Below, one piece after another: positions 1 to 7,035 of a stretch of 20,854 nucleotides of DNA (its first letter is position 1; every line of letters begins with the position of its first letter). The translations under genes and the position numbers were made by a program. This stretch comes from Clostridia bacterium (GTDB lineage Bacteria > Bacillota > Clostridia > Christensenellales > Borkfalkiaceae): the NCBI GenBank assembly GCA_900767495.1, contig CAAFZH010000085.1:1-20854 (forward strand), read 5' to 3'. The notes beneath the pieces are model-generated. The model searched no databases and was not told the origin of the DNA. It was given only the letters and a program-made list of their open reading frames with translations.

Positions 1-26
1 GCGCTCAATATGACGGTGTTTTTTAT

Positions 27-133
27 TTTACGTCATTCTGAACGATAGTGAAGAATCCCACCGAACAACTGAAAGAGCATATACTTTTCACTTAAGTCGT
101 GGGATATTTCGCTTGCGCTCAATATGACGTAAA
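27..133. repeat. MITE-like dispersed repeat with 10-bp terminal inverted repeats
   Basis: The segment is bounded by TTTACGTCAT (27-36) and its exact reverse complement ATGACGTAAA (124-133). Inside, a 'cccaccgaac' stretch on the left (57-66) faces 'gtgggatattt' on the right (about 100-110), so the whole unit is an imperfect inverted repeat of about 107 bp with an AT-rich centre. A related copy starts at 20634. The right arm is the reverse complement of the motif found repeatedly at 11.8-12.6 kb. A further truncated copy of that arm lies at 1-15. No transposase is encoded. Structure is seen directly; mobility is inference. Confidence 0.6.
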
Positions 134-134
134 G

Positions 135-279
135 TCCCCTATCGTCGGCGTTGCCGACACTTCCCCCGAAGGAGGAAGCAAAGGAAGTTTTTATTAAAAT
201 TAAATCAAATTTAATCTCTACGCAAAAACTAATCTCGCTTCCTCCTTCGGGGGAAGTGGCACGAAGTGCCGATAGGGGA
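135..279. repeat. 145-bp palindromic element built from small hairpins
   Basis: The left arm 135-179 and right arm 237-279 are inverted copies: both read tcccctatcg, then a small hairpin, then cacttcccccgaaggaggaa. The small hairpin differs: tcggc-gtt-gccga in the left arm, gcac-ttc-gtgc in the right. The purine/pyrimidine part (cttcctcc-ttc-gggggaag) is itself a triloop hairpin. The 57-bp centre is AT-rich and non-coding. A 22-nt piece (237-258) recurs exactly at 12444-12465 and the start of the element recurs near 20781. It could be a non-autonomous mobile element or a REP-like structured repeat. Confidence 0.65.
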
Positions 280-300
280 TAAAACCCGTCGGCGTTTTAT
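279..300 (-). terminator. Possible weak hairpin terminator after the MBL-fold gene
   Basis: ATAAAAC (279-285) pairs with GTTTTAT (294-300) and CCG with CGG between them, with one bulged base. The stop codon of the minus-strand hydrolase gene (299-297) lies inside the stem. The T run is only four long, so this is a weak candidate. Confidence 0.35.
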
Positions 301-1466
301 TGCCACGGTTGCGGCGCGGTGCGGTTGGACTTAAACCAGTCGGTCAGATACAGCGGCGTGTCGGAAGCGGAAAAATACATCTTTGTTTTTCCGTCTTTTT
401 TCGCGGAATAAACTATATTTCCGTTCATGGACGTAAACTCGCCTTTTTCGTAATCTACGCAAAGCGAGGTAACGTAAACCTTTTCGGTGTAGACGGCAAC
501 TCTGTCGATAAACGCCTGCGTGGGGAACTGGTTTTCGTTTTTCGAGGTGTATTCGCTGCTGCCCGCGCAGGCGCATACGCATACTACCTCGGGTTTAATC
601 GCCGCAAGCAACTTTTCCGAAGAAGAAGTTTTACTGCCGTGGTGTCCCGCTTTGTAGAGTTTTACCGTGCCGAGATTATTGCTTTCCGCAAGGCTTTCTT
701 CGCCGTCTTTTTCCAGATCACCCGTAAACAGATAACGATAAACTCCGTCCGAAGTGGTCTGATTTATCATCGCGCATACCGAATAATCGTTTTCGGTTTT
801 GGCGGCTTGTTCGTAGTATTTCTGATATAAAATTTCAAGTTCGGTATTATCGCCGAGCGAATACGTTCTCTGTGCGCCGTTTTCTTCGGCGTAACATTCC
901 ATAGCGGTATAAACTTTAGTACCGTTTTTATCAACCGTTTCTTTGAGTTCGCGCTTAAAGTTTTTATACAGCGCGGAACTCTCTTTCTGATTGGTCTTTG
1001 CAAAGGTGATAACCGTCTTGGGTTTGAGTTTATCAAACACGCTCTCCACGTTTTCGCTTGTGGCAAAACCCGCGTAGTGGTCCTGGTGCGCGTGGGTAAC
1101 TATAACGTAGTCCAGTCCGTCCTCAATGTAGGGCGTAACGTAGTCGCAGATGGCGTTCACGCTCGATTGTCTGCTGCCCGCGTCTATTAAAATTTCGGTT
1201 TTGCCTACTTTAATAAAAGTGCAATCGCCCGTGTATTTATTGCCGAGTTCTATAAAGTGTACGGATAAATCGTATTCCTTAATCTGTTCGGCGGCGTAGC
1301 CCGTTCCGGACGAAAAAGAGGGCTTTTTTACCGTGGCGGGGATTTCGTAAGTGGTAGTAAACACGAACGTTTTAGCCGCATACCCCAAAGCCGCGCCGAA
1401 AATCAACGCGATAACGCATAAAAACGCGACTAAACCTTTGTTAATCTTTTTAAGTCTTTTAGCCAT
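297..1466 (-). CDS. Exported ComEC-like metallo-beta-lactamase-fold hydrolase
   Basis: A 389-aa protein with a basic N-terminus and one hydrophobic segment (about residues 11-34), which reads as a signal anchor placing the enzyme outside the membrane. The metallo-beta-lactamase metal site is clear: GD at 80-81, LIDAG at 93-97, THAHQDH with H125, H127, D129 and H130, FTGD with D250, and AGHHGS at 273-278. This pattern belongs to the ComEC/Rec2 C-terminal type of the superfamily, found as stand-alone exported proteins in Clostridia; members are predicted nucleases or phosphodiesterases, so the substrate is open. The ATG overlaps the stop of the upstream gene (ATGGCTAA, 1466-1459), with GGTGG/GGAAG just before it, so translation is probably coupled. 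It is the last gene of a three-gene minus-strand operon. Confidence 0.85.
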   Translation of the reverse strand: MAKRLKKINKGLVAFLCVIALIFGAALGYAAKTFVFTTTYEIPATVKKPSFSSGTGYAAEQIKEYDLSVHFIELGNKYTGDCTFIKVGKTEILIDAGSRQSSVNAICDYVTPYIEDGLDYVIVTHAHQDHYAGFATSENVESVFDKLKPKTVITFAKTNQKESSALYKNFKRELKETVDKNGTKVYTAMECYAEENGAQRTYSLGDNTELEILYQKYYEQAAKTENDYSVCAMINQTTSDGVYRYLFTGDLEKDGEESLAESNNLGTVKLYKAGHHGSKTSSSEKLLAAIKPEVVCVCACAGSSEYTSKNENQFPTQAFIDRVAVYTEKVYVTSLCVDYEKGEFTSMNGNIVYSAKKDGKTKMYFSASDTPLYLTDWFKSNRTAPQPWQ

Positions 1467-2025
1467 TTTCTTCCACCCCCGTTACGAATATCGTGCGGAT
1501 AAGTTTCAGGTTTTTAAACGCGAAGTGCGTAGAAGTATATTCCACGTAATAAGTTCCCGCGCGGGAAAAATCTATTTCGGCGACTTCTTTGGCGTCCTCG
1601 GATAAATCCTCGCGATACAGGAGTTTTTTGCTTACCGTGTCCGCCACGGACGAGCCTAAAAACTTTATCTCGAATCCGTCGTCCTCTATTTTAAGTTGGT
1701 CGGCTATTTCTTTTGCGGTGTCGGCTTGTTTGCCTTGCTCTTCCAAAGCGGCGCGCTTTTCCGAGAGGTCTACGCAAACGTAGTCGGCATCCTCGGAGGC
1801 GACCCCGTCAACTTTGAAGGGTAGCAAGGTGAAATACGTTGTTTTCGTCGCCGCGAAATACCCCGCGACCGCGCCTATGATAAGAAACGCCGCGACGATT
1901 AACGCCGCGGGGTAACGCATGGCTTTTTTAAGTTGTTTTTTGCTTTTTTTACCGCCCGGAATTTCTATTTCGGCGGTTACGCTCTTTTTTACGGCGCGGG
2001 TGTCGCGCCCGTCGGTTTTCGGCAT
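1459..2025 (-). CDS. Membrane-anchored protein with Ig-like (DUF5011-like) tail
   Basis: A 188-aa protein with a long basic cytoplasmic N-terminus (KKSKKQLKK), one transmembrane helix at about residues 38-59 and an outward-facing C-terminal part. Residues 75-140 are acidic and probably helical. The end (about 150-180), with 'DFSRAGTYYVEYTS' followed by an alternating strand ending in IFV, resembles the last strands of bacterial Ig-like domains of the DUF5011 type. A strong GGAGG (2033-2037) lies 7 nt before the ATG. The gene follows the XRE regulator by 21 bp and overlaps the hydrolase gene by 8 bp, so the three are cotranscribed. No enzyme motif is visible. A role as partner or surface tether of the hydrolase is inference. 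Confidence 0.7.
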   Translation of the reverse strand: MPKTDGRDTRAVKKSVTAEIEIPGGKKSKKQLKKAMRYPAALIVAAFLIIGAVAGYFAATKTTYFTLLPFKVDGVASEDADYVCVDLSEKRAALEEQGKQADTAKEIADQLKIEDDGFEIKFLGSSVADTVSKKLLYREDLSEDAKEVAEIDFSRAGTYYVEYTSTHFAFKNLKLIRTIFVTGVEENG

Positions 2026-2032
2026 CGTTTTA

Positions 2033-2037
2033 CCTCC
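2033..2037 (-). promoter_or_regulatory. Strong Shine-Dalgarno (GGAGG)
   Basis: GGAGG on the minus strand, 7 nt before the ATG at 2025. It shows that the organism uses ordinary SD initiation inside this operon, in contrast to the first gene, which has no leader. Confidence 0.8.
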
Positions 2038-2046
2038 GTAAGACCG

Positions 2047-2670
2047 TTATTTACGATTTGAAATTCTTATTATTTTAAAACTGAACATGGTTACGAGTTC
2101 GGCGGGGATAAGCACGAGGAATATCCACGGGAAAAACTCGTTCGTGGCGAGGTAGGTTATTAAGAACGCGTCCAGCAACGCGGAAACTATAAGCCCCGTA
2201 ACCGCCGCGAATTTAAACACCCTTTTACTGCACCACAGCGACGTGAAAACTATCATCACTACCGCCACCGCGGGCAGGGGGAATACGTAGCAGTACACGA
2301 GGTTAAGACCTATGTTTTTGAATATCGACTGCAAAATAACGAAAACTATCGTTTCTATAACCGCTATCGCAAAAACGGTGATTGCGGTAACGAGCAGGCG
2401 GTTTTTCTTTTTTATCGATTGAGCATAGGACGATTGCTCGGCGGCGATTTCGGGTTGGTCGTGTTCGCTTACCAGAAAATCGAGCGTTACGCCGAAGGTC
2501 TTTGCTATATCCATAAGCACGGTTACGTCGGGTATGGATTCGCCGCGTTCCCACTTGGAAACCGCCTTATCCGAGTAGTTTAACTTTTCGGCAAGTTCTA
2601 TCTGCGTCAACTTCATTTGTTTTCTTAAAGATATTAAGTTTTGCGCGAATGTAATTTTAACGTCTGCCAT
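2047..2670 (-). CDS. XRE-family regulator fused to a four-helix membrane domain
   Basis: A 207-aa protein. Residues 11-68 form a Cro/C1-type helix-turn-helix with the usual signature (LTQIELAEKLNYSDKAVSKW, then ERGESIPDVTVL). A polar linker (68-88) leads to four hydrophobic helices at about 91-116, 122-148, 151-175 and 179-200. Membrane-bound XRE regulators of this layout are common in Clostridia; their signals are mostly unknown. It is the first gene of the operon with the anchored Ig-like protein and the exported hydrolase, so a link to envelope sensing or control of that operon is plausible (inference). The ATG sits 9 nt after a -10 box and has no SD, so the mRNA should be almost leaderless. 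Confidence 0.85.
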   Translation of the reverse strand: MADVKITFAQNLISLRKQMKLTQIELAEKLNYSDKAVSKWERGESIPDVTVLMDIAKTFGVTLDFLVSEHDQPEIAAEQSSYAQSIKKKNRLLVTAITVFAIAVIETIVFVILQSIFKNIGLNLVYCYVFPLPAVAVVMIVFTSLWCSKRVFKFAAVTGLIVSALLDAFLITYLATNEFFPWIFLVLIPAELVTMFSFKIIRISNRK

Positions 2671-2679
2671 AGTAAATAT

Positions 2680-2708
2680 ATTTTAGCATACTTTACGGCT
2701 AAAATCAA
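2680..2708 (-). promoter_or_regulatory. Sigma-A promoter of the XRE operon, near-leaderless
   Basis: On the minus strand: TTGATT (2708-2703), a 17-bp spacer ending in TGC (extended -10), TAAAAT (2685-2680), then 9 nt to the ATG at 2670. The predicted start of transcription is about 2-3 nt from the ATG. The prmA promoter has the same arrangement. Confidence 0.7.
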
Positions 2709-2822
2709 TCAAAATGAGGTGAAAATTGTCGTTTCTACCGCGCGTTTACCGCGAGTAGAGTTCGGGCGGAGTTTCTCTACGACCCGAAAATAAACAAGAT
2801 ACGTCGTTTGACGCGAAGTAGG

Positions 2823-2851
2823 TTGTATTTTTTTGCCTTCGGGTATAAAAT
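2823..2851 (+). promoter_or_regulatory. Sigma-A promoter of the SGNH hydrolase gene
   Basis: TTGTAT (2823-2828), 17 bp, TAAAAT (2846-2851), followed by a leader of about 43 nt with AAAGGAGGA shortly before the ATG at 2902. This one is an ordinary leadered promoter, divergent from the XRE promoter. Confidence 0.55.
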
Positions 2852-2901
2852 AAAATCAAAGCAAACCGCTCCGCTTTTACGGCGGCGCAAAGGAGGAACT
2901 T

Positions 2902-3594
2902 ATGACTAAAAATTTAAGCGTTACGGTGTTCGGCGATTCGATAGGCAAAGGAGTGTTTACCGACGGCGGAAAGATAGAGGTTTTAAAGGATAACGCCGTA
3001 AACCTTTTTGAACGGTGGAAAGGAATAAAGGTAGACAACAAGTCGGGTTACGGACAATCGCTCAGACGTATTTGCGAAAAGGGCGTTATAGATAAGTATA
3101 TAGAGGGACTAAATAAAAACGCGGAAAACGTAGCGGTTATAGAACTCGGCGGCAACGACGCGGACTTTGACTGGAAACAGGTCGCGCTCACGCCCGTGGA
3201 GGAACATTATCCCAAAACGCGCGTCGAGGAATTTTCGTCGCTTTACGCCGAAACCATCCGCAAACTAATCGCGGCGGACGTGCGCCCCGTTATCTGTACC
3301 ATAGTGCCTATAAGCAGCAAGCGGTACTTCGATAACGTTATAAGCAAACTGTGCGACGGCGAAAAGGTGCTGGAATTTTTCAAGGGCGACGTAAACACCA
3401 TTCATCGCCATCAGGAGATGTTCAATAACGAGATTTTAAAAAATTCCTATCGCGCCGGAGTGGACGTTATAGACTTAAGAAAGAAGTTTCTCGATACCAA
3501 CGAATTTGAAAGTCTTATATGCAAAGACGGCATACACCCCAACACCGAGGGACACGAACGGATTTTCGACGCGGTAAAGTCCTTTGCCTCCTGA
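2902..3594 (+). CDS. SGNH/GDSL-family hydrolase (esterase/lipase-like)
   Basis: A 230-aa protein with the SGNH blocks in order: block I FGDSI (S13 nucleophile), GYGQS (block II glycine near 49-51), LGGND (block III, 82-86) and DGIHPN (block V, D209 and H212). There is no signal peptide, so it is probably cytoplasmic. The family hydrolyses esters of carbohydrates, lipids or acylated metabolites; the substrate cannot be read from the sequence. An AAAGGAGGA ribosome site precedes the ATG. Its stop lies 45 bp before prmA, which has its own promoter in that gap, so this gene need not share prmA's regulation. Confidence 0.85.
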   Translation: MTKNLSVTVFGDSIGKGVFTDGGKIEVLKDNAVNLFERWKGIKVDNKSGYGQSLRRICEKGVIDKYIEGLNKNAENVAVIELGGNDADFDWKQVALTPVEEHYPKTRVEEFSSLYAETIRKLIAADVRPVICTIVPISSKRYFDNVISKLCDGEKVLEFFKGDVNTIHRHQEMFNNEILKNSYRAGVDVIDLRKKFLDTNEFESLICKDGIHPNTEGHERIFDAVKSFAS

Positions 3595-3601
3595 AATTCG
3601 C

Positions 3602-3630
3602 TTGATTTTCGGCGCGGAATTTGCTAAAAT
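3602..3630 (+). promoter_or_regulatory. Sigma-A promoter of prmA-mtaB, near-leaderless
   Basis: TTGATT (3602-3607), a 17-bp spacer ending in TGC, TAAAAT (3625-3630), then 9 nt to the ATG at 3640. No SD is present or possible if transcription begins at about 3637. TTGATTTT, GCTAAAATATAT and the spacings match the XRE promoter exactly. Confidence 0.7.
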
Positions 3631-3639
3631 ATATCCGTT

Positions 3640-4587
3640 ATGAAATTTGCTGAAATTACGGTTTTTACTTCGTCCGAGGCACAGGAACTCGTGGCGGATA
3701 TAATGTGGAATTACACCAACTACGGCGTTGCCATAAGCGACGTTAAAGACGTAGTGGAACTTCTGGACGAACGCAAGTCCACCTGGGACTACGTGGACGA
3801 CGAAGTTTTAAAAAAACTCAACCAAAAGGTTACGCTCGTAAAGGCGTATATCGCGCTGGATATAGCCGACGAAACCATCGCAAAAATCGAAAAAGACCTT
3901 GCCGGGTTAAAAAGTCGTTGCGACGGAAATATAAACCCGGGCAGTCTGGAAACGGTGAGAAGAACGGTTGACGGCGACGACTGGATAGAAATCTGGCGTA
4001 AGCATTATAAGCCGATGAAGTTCGGTAAAGTCGTTGTCTGCCCCGCCTGGATAGACTATAAGCCCAAAGAGGACGAGGTAAAAGTGCTTATCGACAGCAA
4101 TATGGCTTTCGGTACGGGCGAACACGAAACCACCTCTATGGTGGTGGAACTTTTGCAGGACTATTTGTCGGGCGTTAAGACGGTTATCGACGTAGGCACG
4201 GGCAGCGGAATACTCGGTATTTCGGCGGCTAAACTCGGCGCGCCCAAGGTTTTTATGACGGATATAGACTACGTTGCCGTAAAGACCGCCGCGCATAACT
4301 GCGAGATGAACGGCGTTGCGGACAGGTGCGAAGTCTGTCTGAACGATTTGCTCGACGAAAAGAACGTGAGCGGCGAACTGCTGCTTGCAAACATAACCGC
4401 CGACGTGTTGCTTATTTTGTCCAAAGACGTAACGCGGCATATAAAGAGCGGCGGCGTGATGATAATGAGCGGAATTATAAAAAGCCGCGTGGACGAGGTT
4501 ATAAACGCATATTCCGCGCTCGGCTTTACTTTGGAAAAACGCCGCGATAAGGGCGAGTGGATCGCGCTCGTAATGAGAAAAGTATGA
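3640..4587 (+). CDS. prmA: Ribosomal protein L11 methyltransferase
   Basis: A 315-aa protein of normal PrmA length. The N-terminal substrate-recognition domain (about 1-100) is followed by a class I S-adenosylmethionine methyltransferase domain. Diagnostic elements are IDSNMAFGTGEHETT (151-165), DVGTGSGILGI (motif I, from 184), the acidic TDID (207-210) and ANITADV (250-256), the PrmA form of motif IV. PrmA trimethylates several amino groups of ribosomal protein L11. The stop overlaps the mtaB start (ATGA, 4584-4587). In many Firmicutes the order is dnaJ-prmA-rsmE-mtaB; here neither dnaJ nor rsmE adjoins. The gene has its own near-leaderless promoter. Confidence 0.95.
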   Translation: MKFAEITVFTSSEAQELVADIMWNYTNYGVAISDVKDVVELLDERKSTWDYVDDEVLKKLNQKVTLVKAYIALDIADETIAKIEKDLAGLKSRCDGNINPGSLETVRRTVDGDDWIEIWRKHYKPMKFGKVVVCPAWIDYKPKEDEVKVLIDSNMAFGTGEHETTSMVVELLQDYLSGVKTVIDVGTGSGILGISAAKLGAPKVFMTDIDYVAVKTAAHNCEMNGVADRCEVCLNDLLDEKNVSGELLLANITADVLLILSKDVTRHIKSGGVMIMSGIIKSRVDEVINAYSALGFTLEKRRDKGEWIALVMRKV

Positions 4588-5816
4588 AAGCCGTAGTATT
4601 TACCCTGGGTTGCAAAGTCAACAGTTGCGAGAGTTCCTCGCTTATAAACGGGCTTAATTCGCTCGGCTACGAAACTTCGGACGAACTCGGCTATGCCGAC
4701 GTGTTTATTATAAATACCTGCGCGGTTACCGCCGAGGCGGAGAAAAAATCGCGGCAGGCGATAGCGCGCGCCCGCAAGTTCAACCCCGATTGCAAAATAA
4801 TAGTTACGGGTTGCGCAAGCGAAAAAAATCCTCACGCCTTTTCGGGTAAGGATAACGTTACGCTCGTTACGGGGACGAAAGCCAAGGATAAAATTTTGTC
4901 TATGCTTTCGGAAACGGGCGAAAAAATTTCCGATTGCACGGAATATTACGAGGAGTATCTGCCCGCCAGAACCTCGCGCGACAGGGCGTTTATCAAGGTT
5001 CAGGACGGTTGCGACAATTTTTGCAGTTATTGCATAATACCGTATCTTCGCGGCAGGTCGCGCACACGTAAAAAAGAGAACGTTTTAAAGGAAATAGAAT
5101 ATTTAAACCCGACCGAAGCGGTAATAACGGGCATAAATCTTTCGGCTTACGATAAGGGCGGCGATGGGCTTACGGGACTTATGGAGATTCTTACGGCGGT
5201 GGATTGCCGTATAAGGCTCGGTTCGCTCGAAGTAAACGTTATCACCGACGAATTTTTAACGTCGCTCAAAAATTTAAAGGACTTTGCCGAGCATTTCCAT
5301 CTGTCCTTGCAGTCGGGGTCGGATAAAGTGCTTAAAAGTATGAATCGGCACTACACCCGCGCCGAATTTTTGCAAAAATGCGAACTTATACGCGAATATT
5401 TTCCGCTTGCGGCAATCACCACGGATATAATCGTGGGGTATTCCTCCGAGAGCGAGCAGGATTTTGCCGACAGCCTGGATTTGGCCGAAAAAGCGAATTT
5501 TGCGGATATACATTGTTTTCCGTATTCGCGGCGCGAAGGCACGGTCGGCGCGAAACTCAAAGAACTGCCGCCCGAGGTAAAAAAAGAGCGCGAAGAGCGT
5601 ATGATCGCGCTTAAAAACAAACTCAAAAACGCCTTTATAGAGCGGAATATCGGCACAATCGCCGAATTTATCCCCGAGGACGAAGAGGACGGCTACACCG
5701 TAGGTTACACGGGAAACTACGTAAAGTGTTACGTAAAAGGCGAAACGCCCCGCGGCAAAGTAAAAGTAAAACTCGTCGCCCCGTTCCGCCTCGGCGCCAC
5801 CGCCCAACTCGTTTGA
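4584..5816 (+). CDS. mtaB: tRNA t6A37 methylthiotransferase MtaB
   Basis: A 410-aa radical-SAM methylthiotransferase that converts t6A to ms2t6A at position 37 of tRNAs. The N-terminal MTTase domain has the three cluster cysteines C10 (TLGCKVN), C46 (NTCAVT) and C77 (VTGCASE). The radical-SAM motif DGCDNFCSYC gives C143, C147 and C150. The C-terminal 60 residues form a beta-rich, TRAM-like tail. The start MKAVVFTLGCKVN is typical of MtaB rather than MiaB. I chose the ATG at 4584, which overlaps the prmA stop, over a GTG 27 nt upstream inside prmA. A rho-independent terminator follows. Confidence 0.93.
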   Translation: MKAVVFTLGCKVNSCESSSLINGLNSLGYETSDELGYADVFIINTCAVTAEAEKKSRQAIARARKFNPDCKIIVTGCASEKNPHAFSGKDNVTLVTGTKAKDKILSMLSETGEKISDCTEYYEEYLPARTSRDRAFIKVQDGCDNFCSYCIIPYLRGRSRTRKKENVLKEIEYLNPTEAVITGINLSAYDKGGDGLTGLMEILTAVDCRIRLGSLEVNVITDEFLTSLKNLKDFAEHFHLSLQSGSDKVLKSMNRHYTRAEFLQKCELIREYFPLAAITTDIIVGYSSESEQDFADSLDLAEKANFADIHCFPYSRREGTVGAKLKELPPEVKKEREERMIALKNKLKNAFIERNIGTIAEFIPEDEEDGYTVGYTGNYVKCYVKGETPRGKVKVKLVAPFRLGATAQLV

Positions 5817-5835
5817 CGAGTTAAATGAAAATAAC

Positions 5836-5865
5836 AACCGAATTAACCGTTCGGTTTTATTTTTT
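5836..5865 (+). terminator. Rho-independent terminator after mtaB
   Basis: AACCGAA (5836-5842), a 7-nt loop and TTCGGTT (5850-5856), followed by TTATTTTTT (5857-5865). It separates the prmA-mtaB unit from the restriction-modification cassette. Confidence 0.8.
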
Positions 5866-5887
5866 GCATAAAACAAACAAGAATTGC

Positions 5888-5916
5888 TTGCTATTATTCG
5901 AGAATTAGAATATAAT
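5888..5916 (+). promoter_or_regulatory. Sigma-A promoter of the restriction-modification cassette
   Basis: TTGCTA (5888-5893), 17 bp, TATAAT (5911-5916). A leader of about 33 nt follows, with GGAGG at 5946-5950 before the ATG at 5956. It probably drives all three cassette genes. Confidence 0.7.
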
Positions 5917-5955
5917 AGATGAAAGATAGTTGTTTTCTTAAAAACGGAGGCTTGT

Positions 5956-7023
5956 ATGCTTACTTTTATTTCGGCAAAAGAGGCGGCGGAAAAATGGAAC
6001 ATATCGCAAAAGCGGGTATCAGTTTTATGCGGTGAAAATCGTATAGATGGAGCAATGATGGTCGGCAACATGTGGATAATACCGAGTACCGCCGAAAAAC
6101 CCGACGATAAAAGAATTACGAAATGCGATAAACCAAGAGAACCGACTTTAAAACCATTCGTTAAGTGGGTCGGGGGAAAGGGGCAACTCGTGGAAGAAAT
6201 AGAAAAGTTGATTTCGTCGACGGATGGCGATGAGTTGACTAAATATTGCGAACCTATGGTCGGCGGCGGTGCTTTATTTTTCGACGTAATCGGCAAACAC
6301 AAATTTAAAGAGTATTACGTGAGCGACGTAAATGCGGAACTTATGAACGCGTATAAAGTCGTTAAAGACGACGCCGCAAATCTTATACAAAAATTAAACG
6401 AAATGCAAATGGTGTTTTTGCCTATGGACGAAAACGGCAGGAAATATTTTTATTATTCCGTGCGAGAAAAATTCAATTCTACGATCCTGTCGTTTGAAAA
6501 CGCAACCGAAAAAGCGGCACAATTTATTTTTTTGAATAAAACTTGTTTCAACGGTCTTTATCGCGTAAACGCCAAAGGGAAGTTCAACGTACCTATGGGC
6601 GCATACAAAAACCCTAAAATTTGCGACGAAGAAAATATTTTAAACGTAAGTAACGCGTTAAAAAACGTAACTATCGTTTGCGGCGATTATACTTTGTCGA
6701 GGTCGTTCGTGGATAAAAATACTTTCGTTTACGTAGATCCGCCGTATCGCCCAATTTCACAAACTTCGGGGTTTACGTCGTACAATACCGATAGTTTCGA
6801 CGATAACGAGCAAAGACGGTTATCGAAATTTATAAACGAAATAAATTTAACGGGAGCAAAAATCGTATTGAGCAATTCCGACCCGAAAAATGTAAACGAA
6901 GAAGATAATTTTTTCGACGATTTGTATAAGGAGTACACGATAAACCGCATAGCGGCAAGTCGGGCGATCAACAGTAACGGCGATAAGCGAGGAAAAATAA
7001 ACGAATTGCTTATTTCAAACTGA
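5956..7023 (+). CDS. dpnM: GATC-type (Dam/DpnM) N6-adenine methyltransferase with N-terminal HTH
   Basis: A 355-aa protein. Residues 1-50 (ISAKEAAEKWNISQKRVSVL, then IDGAMMVGNMWIIP) form an excisionase/MerR-like helix-turn-helix module. The remainder is a D12-class adenine methyltransferase: FVKWVGGKGQL (motif X, 68-78), CEPMVGGGALFFD (motif I, 98-110), LNKTCFNGLYRVN (193-205) and the catalytic DPPY (261-264). This resembles M1.DpnII and M.MboI, which methylate the adenine of GATC and protect host DNA from the endonuclease encoded next. The core family normally starts near motif X, so the HTH is an addition; a role in self-regulation is inference. The GATC target is inferred from the family pair. 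A strong promoter and GGAGG precede the gene. The downstream gene begins 12 nt after the stop. Confidence 0.88.
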   Translation: MLTFISAKEAAEKWNISQKRVSVLCGENRIDGAMMVGNMWIIPSTAEKPDDKRITKCDKPREPTLKPFVKWVGGKGQLVEEIEKLISSTDGDELTKYCEPMVGGGALFFDVIGKHKFKEYYVSDVNAELMNAYKVVKDDAANLIQKLNEMQMVFLPMDENGRKYFYYSVREKFNSTILSFENATEKAAQFIFLNKTCFNGLYRVNAKGKFNVPMGAYKNPKICDEENILNVSNALKNVTIVCGDYTLSRSFVDKNTFVYVDPPYRPISQTSGFTSYNTDSFDDNEQRRLSKFINEINLTGAKIVLSNSDPKNVNEEDNFFDDLYKEYTINRIAASRAINSNGDKRGKINELLISN

Positions 7024-7035
7024 GGAGAAATACGG

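Noticed and set aside
300..830. Plus-strand open frame of 176 codons opposite the MBL-fold hydrolase gene
   Set aside because: It mirrors a clearly conserved gene on the other strand, has no ribosome site and its translation matches no fold.
4557..4583. Upstream GTG start for mtaB
   Set aside because: It lies deep inside prmA; the ATG at 4584 overlaps the prmA stop and gives the conserved MtaB N-terminus.
5274..6302. Minus-strand open frame of 342 codons opposite mtaB and the methyltransferase gene
   Set aside because: It runs through a terminator, a promoter and two genes with strong family motifs on the plus strand; a chance antisense frame.
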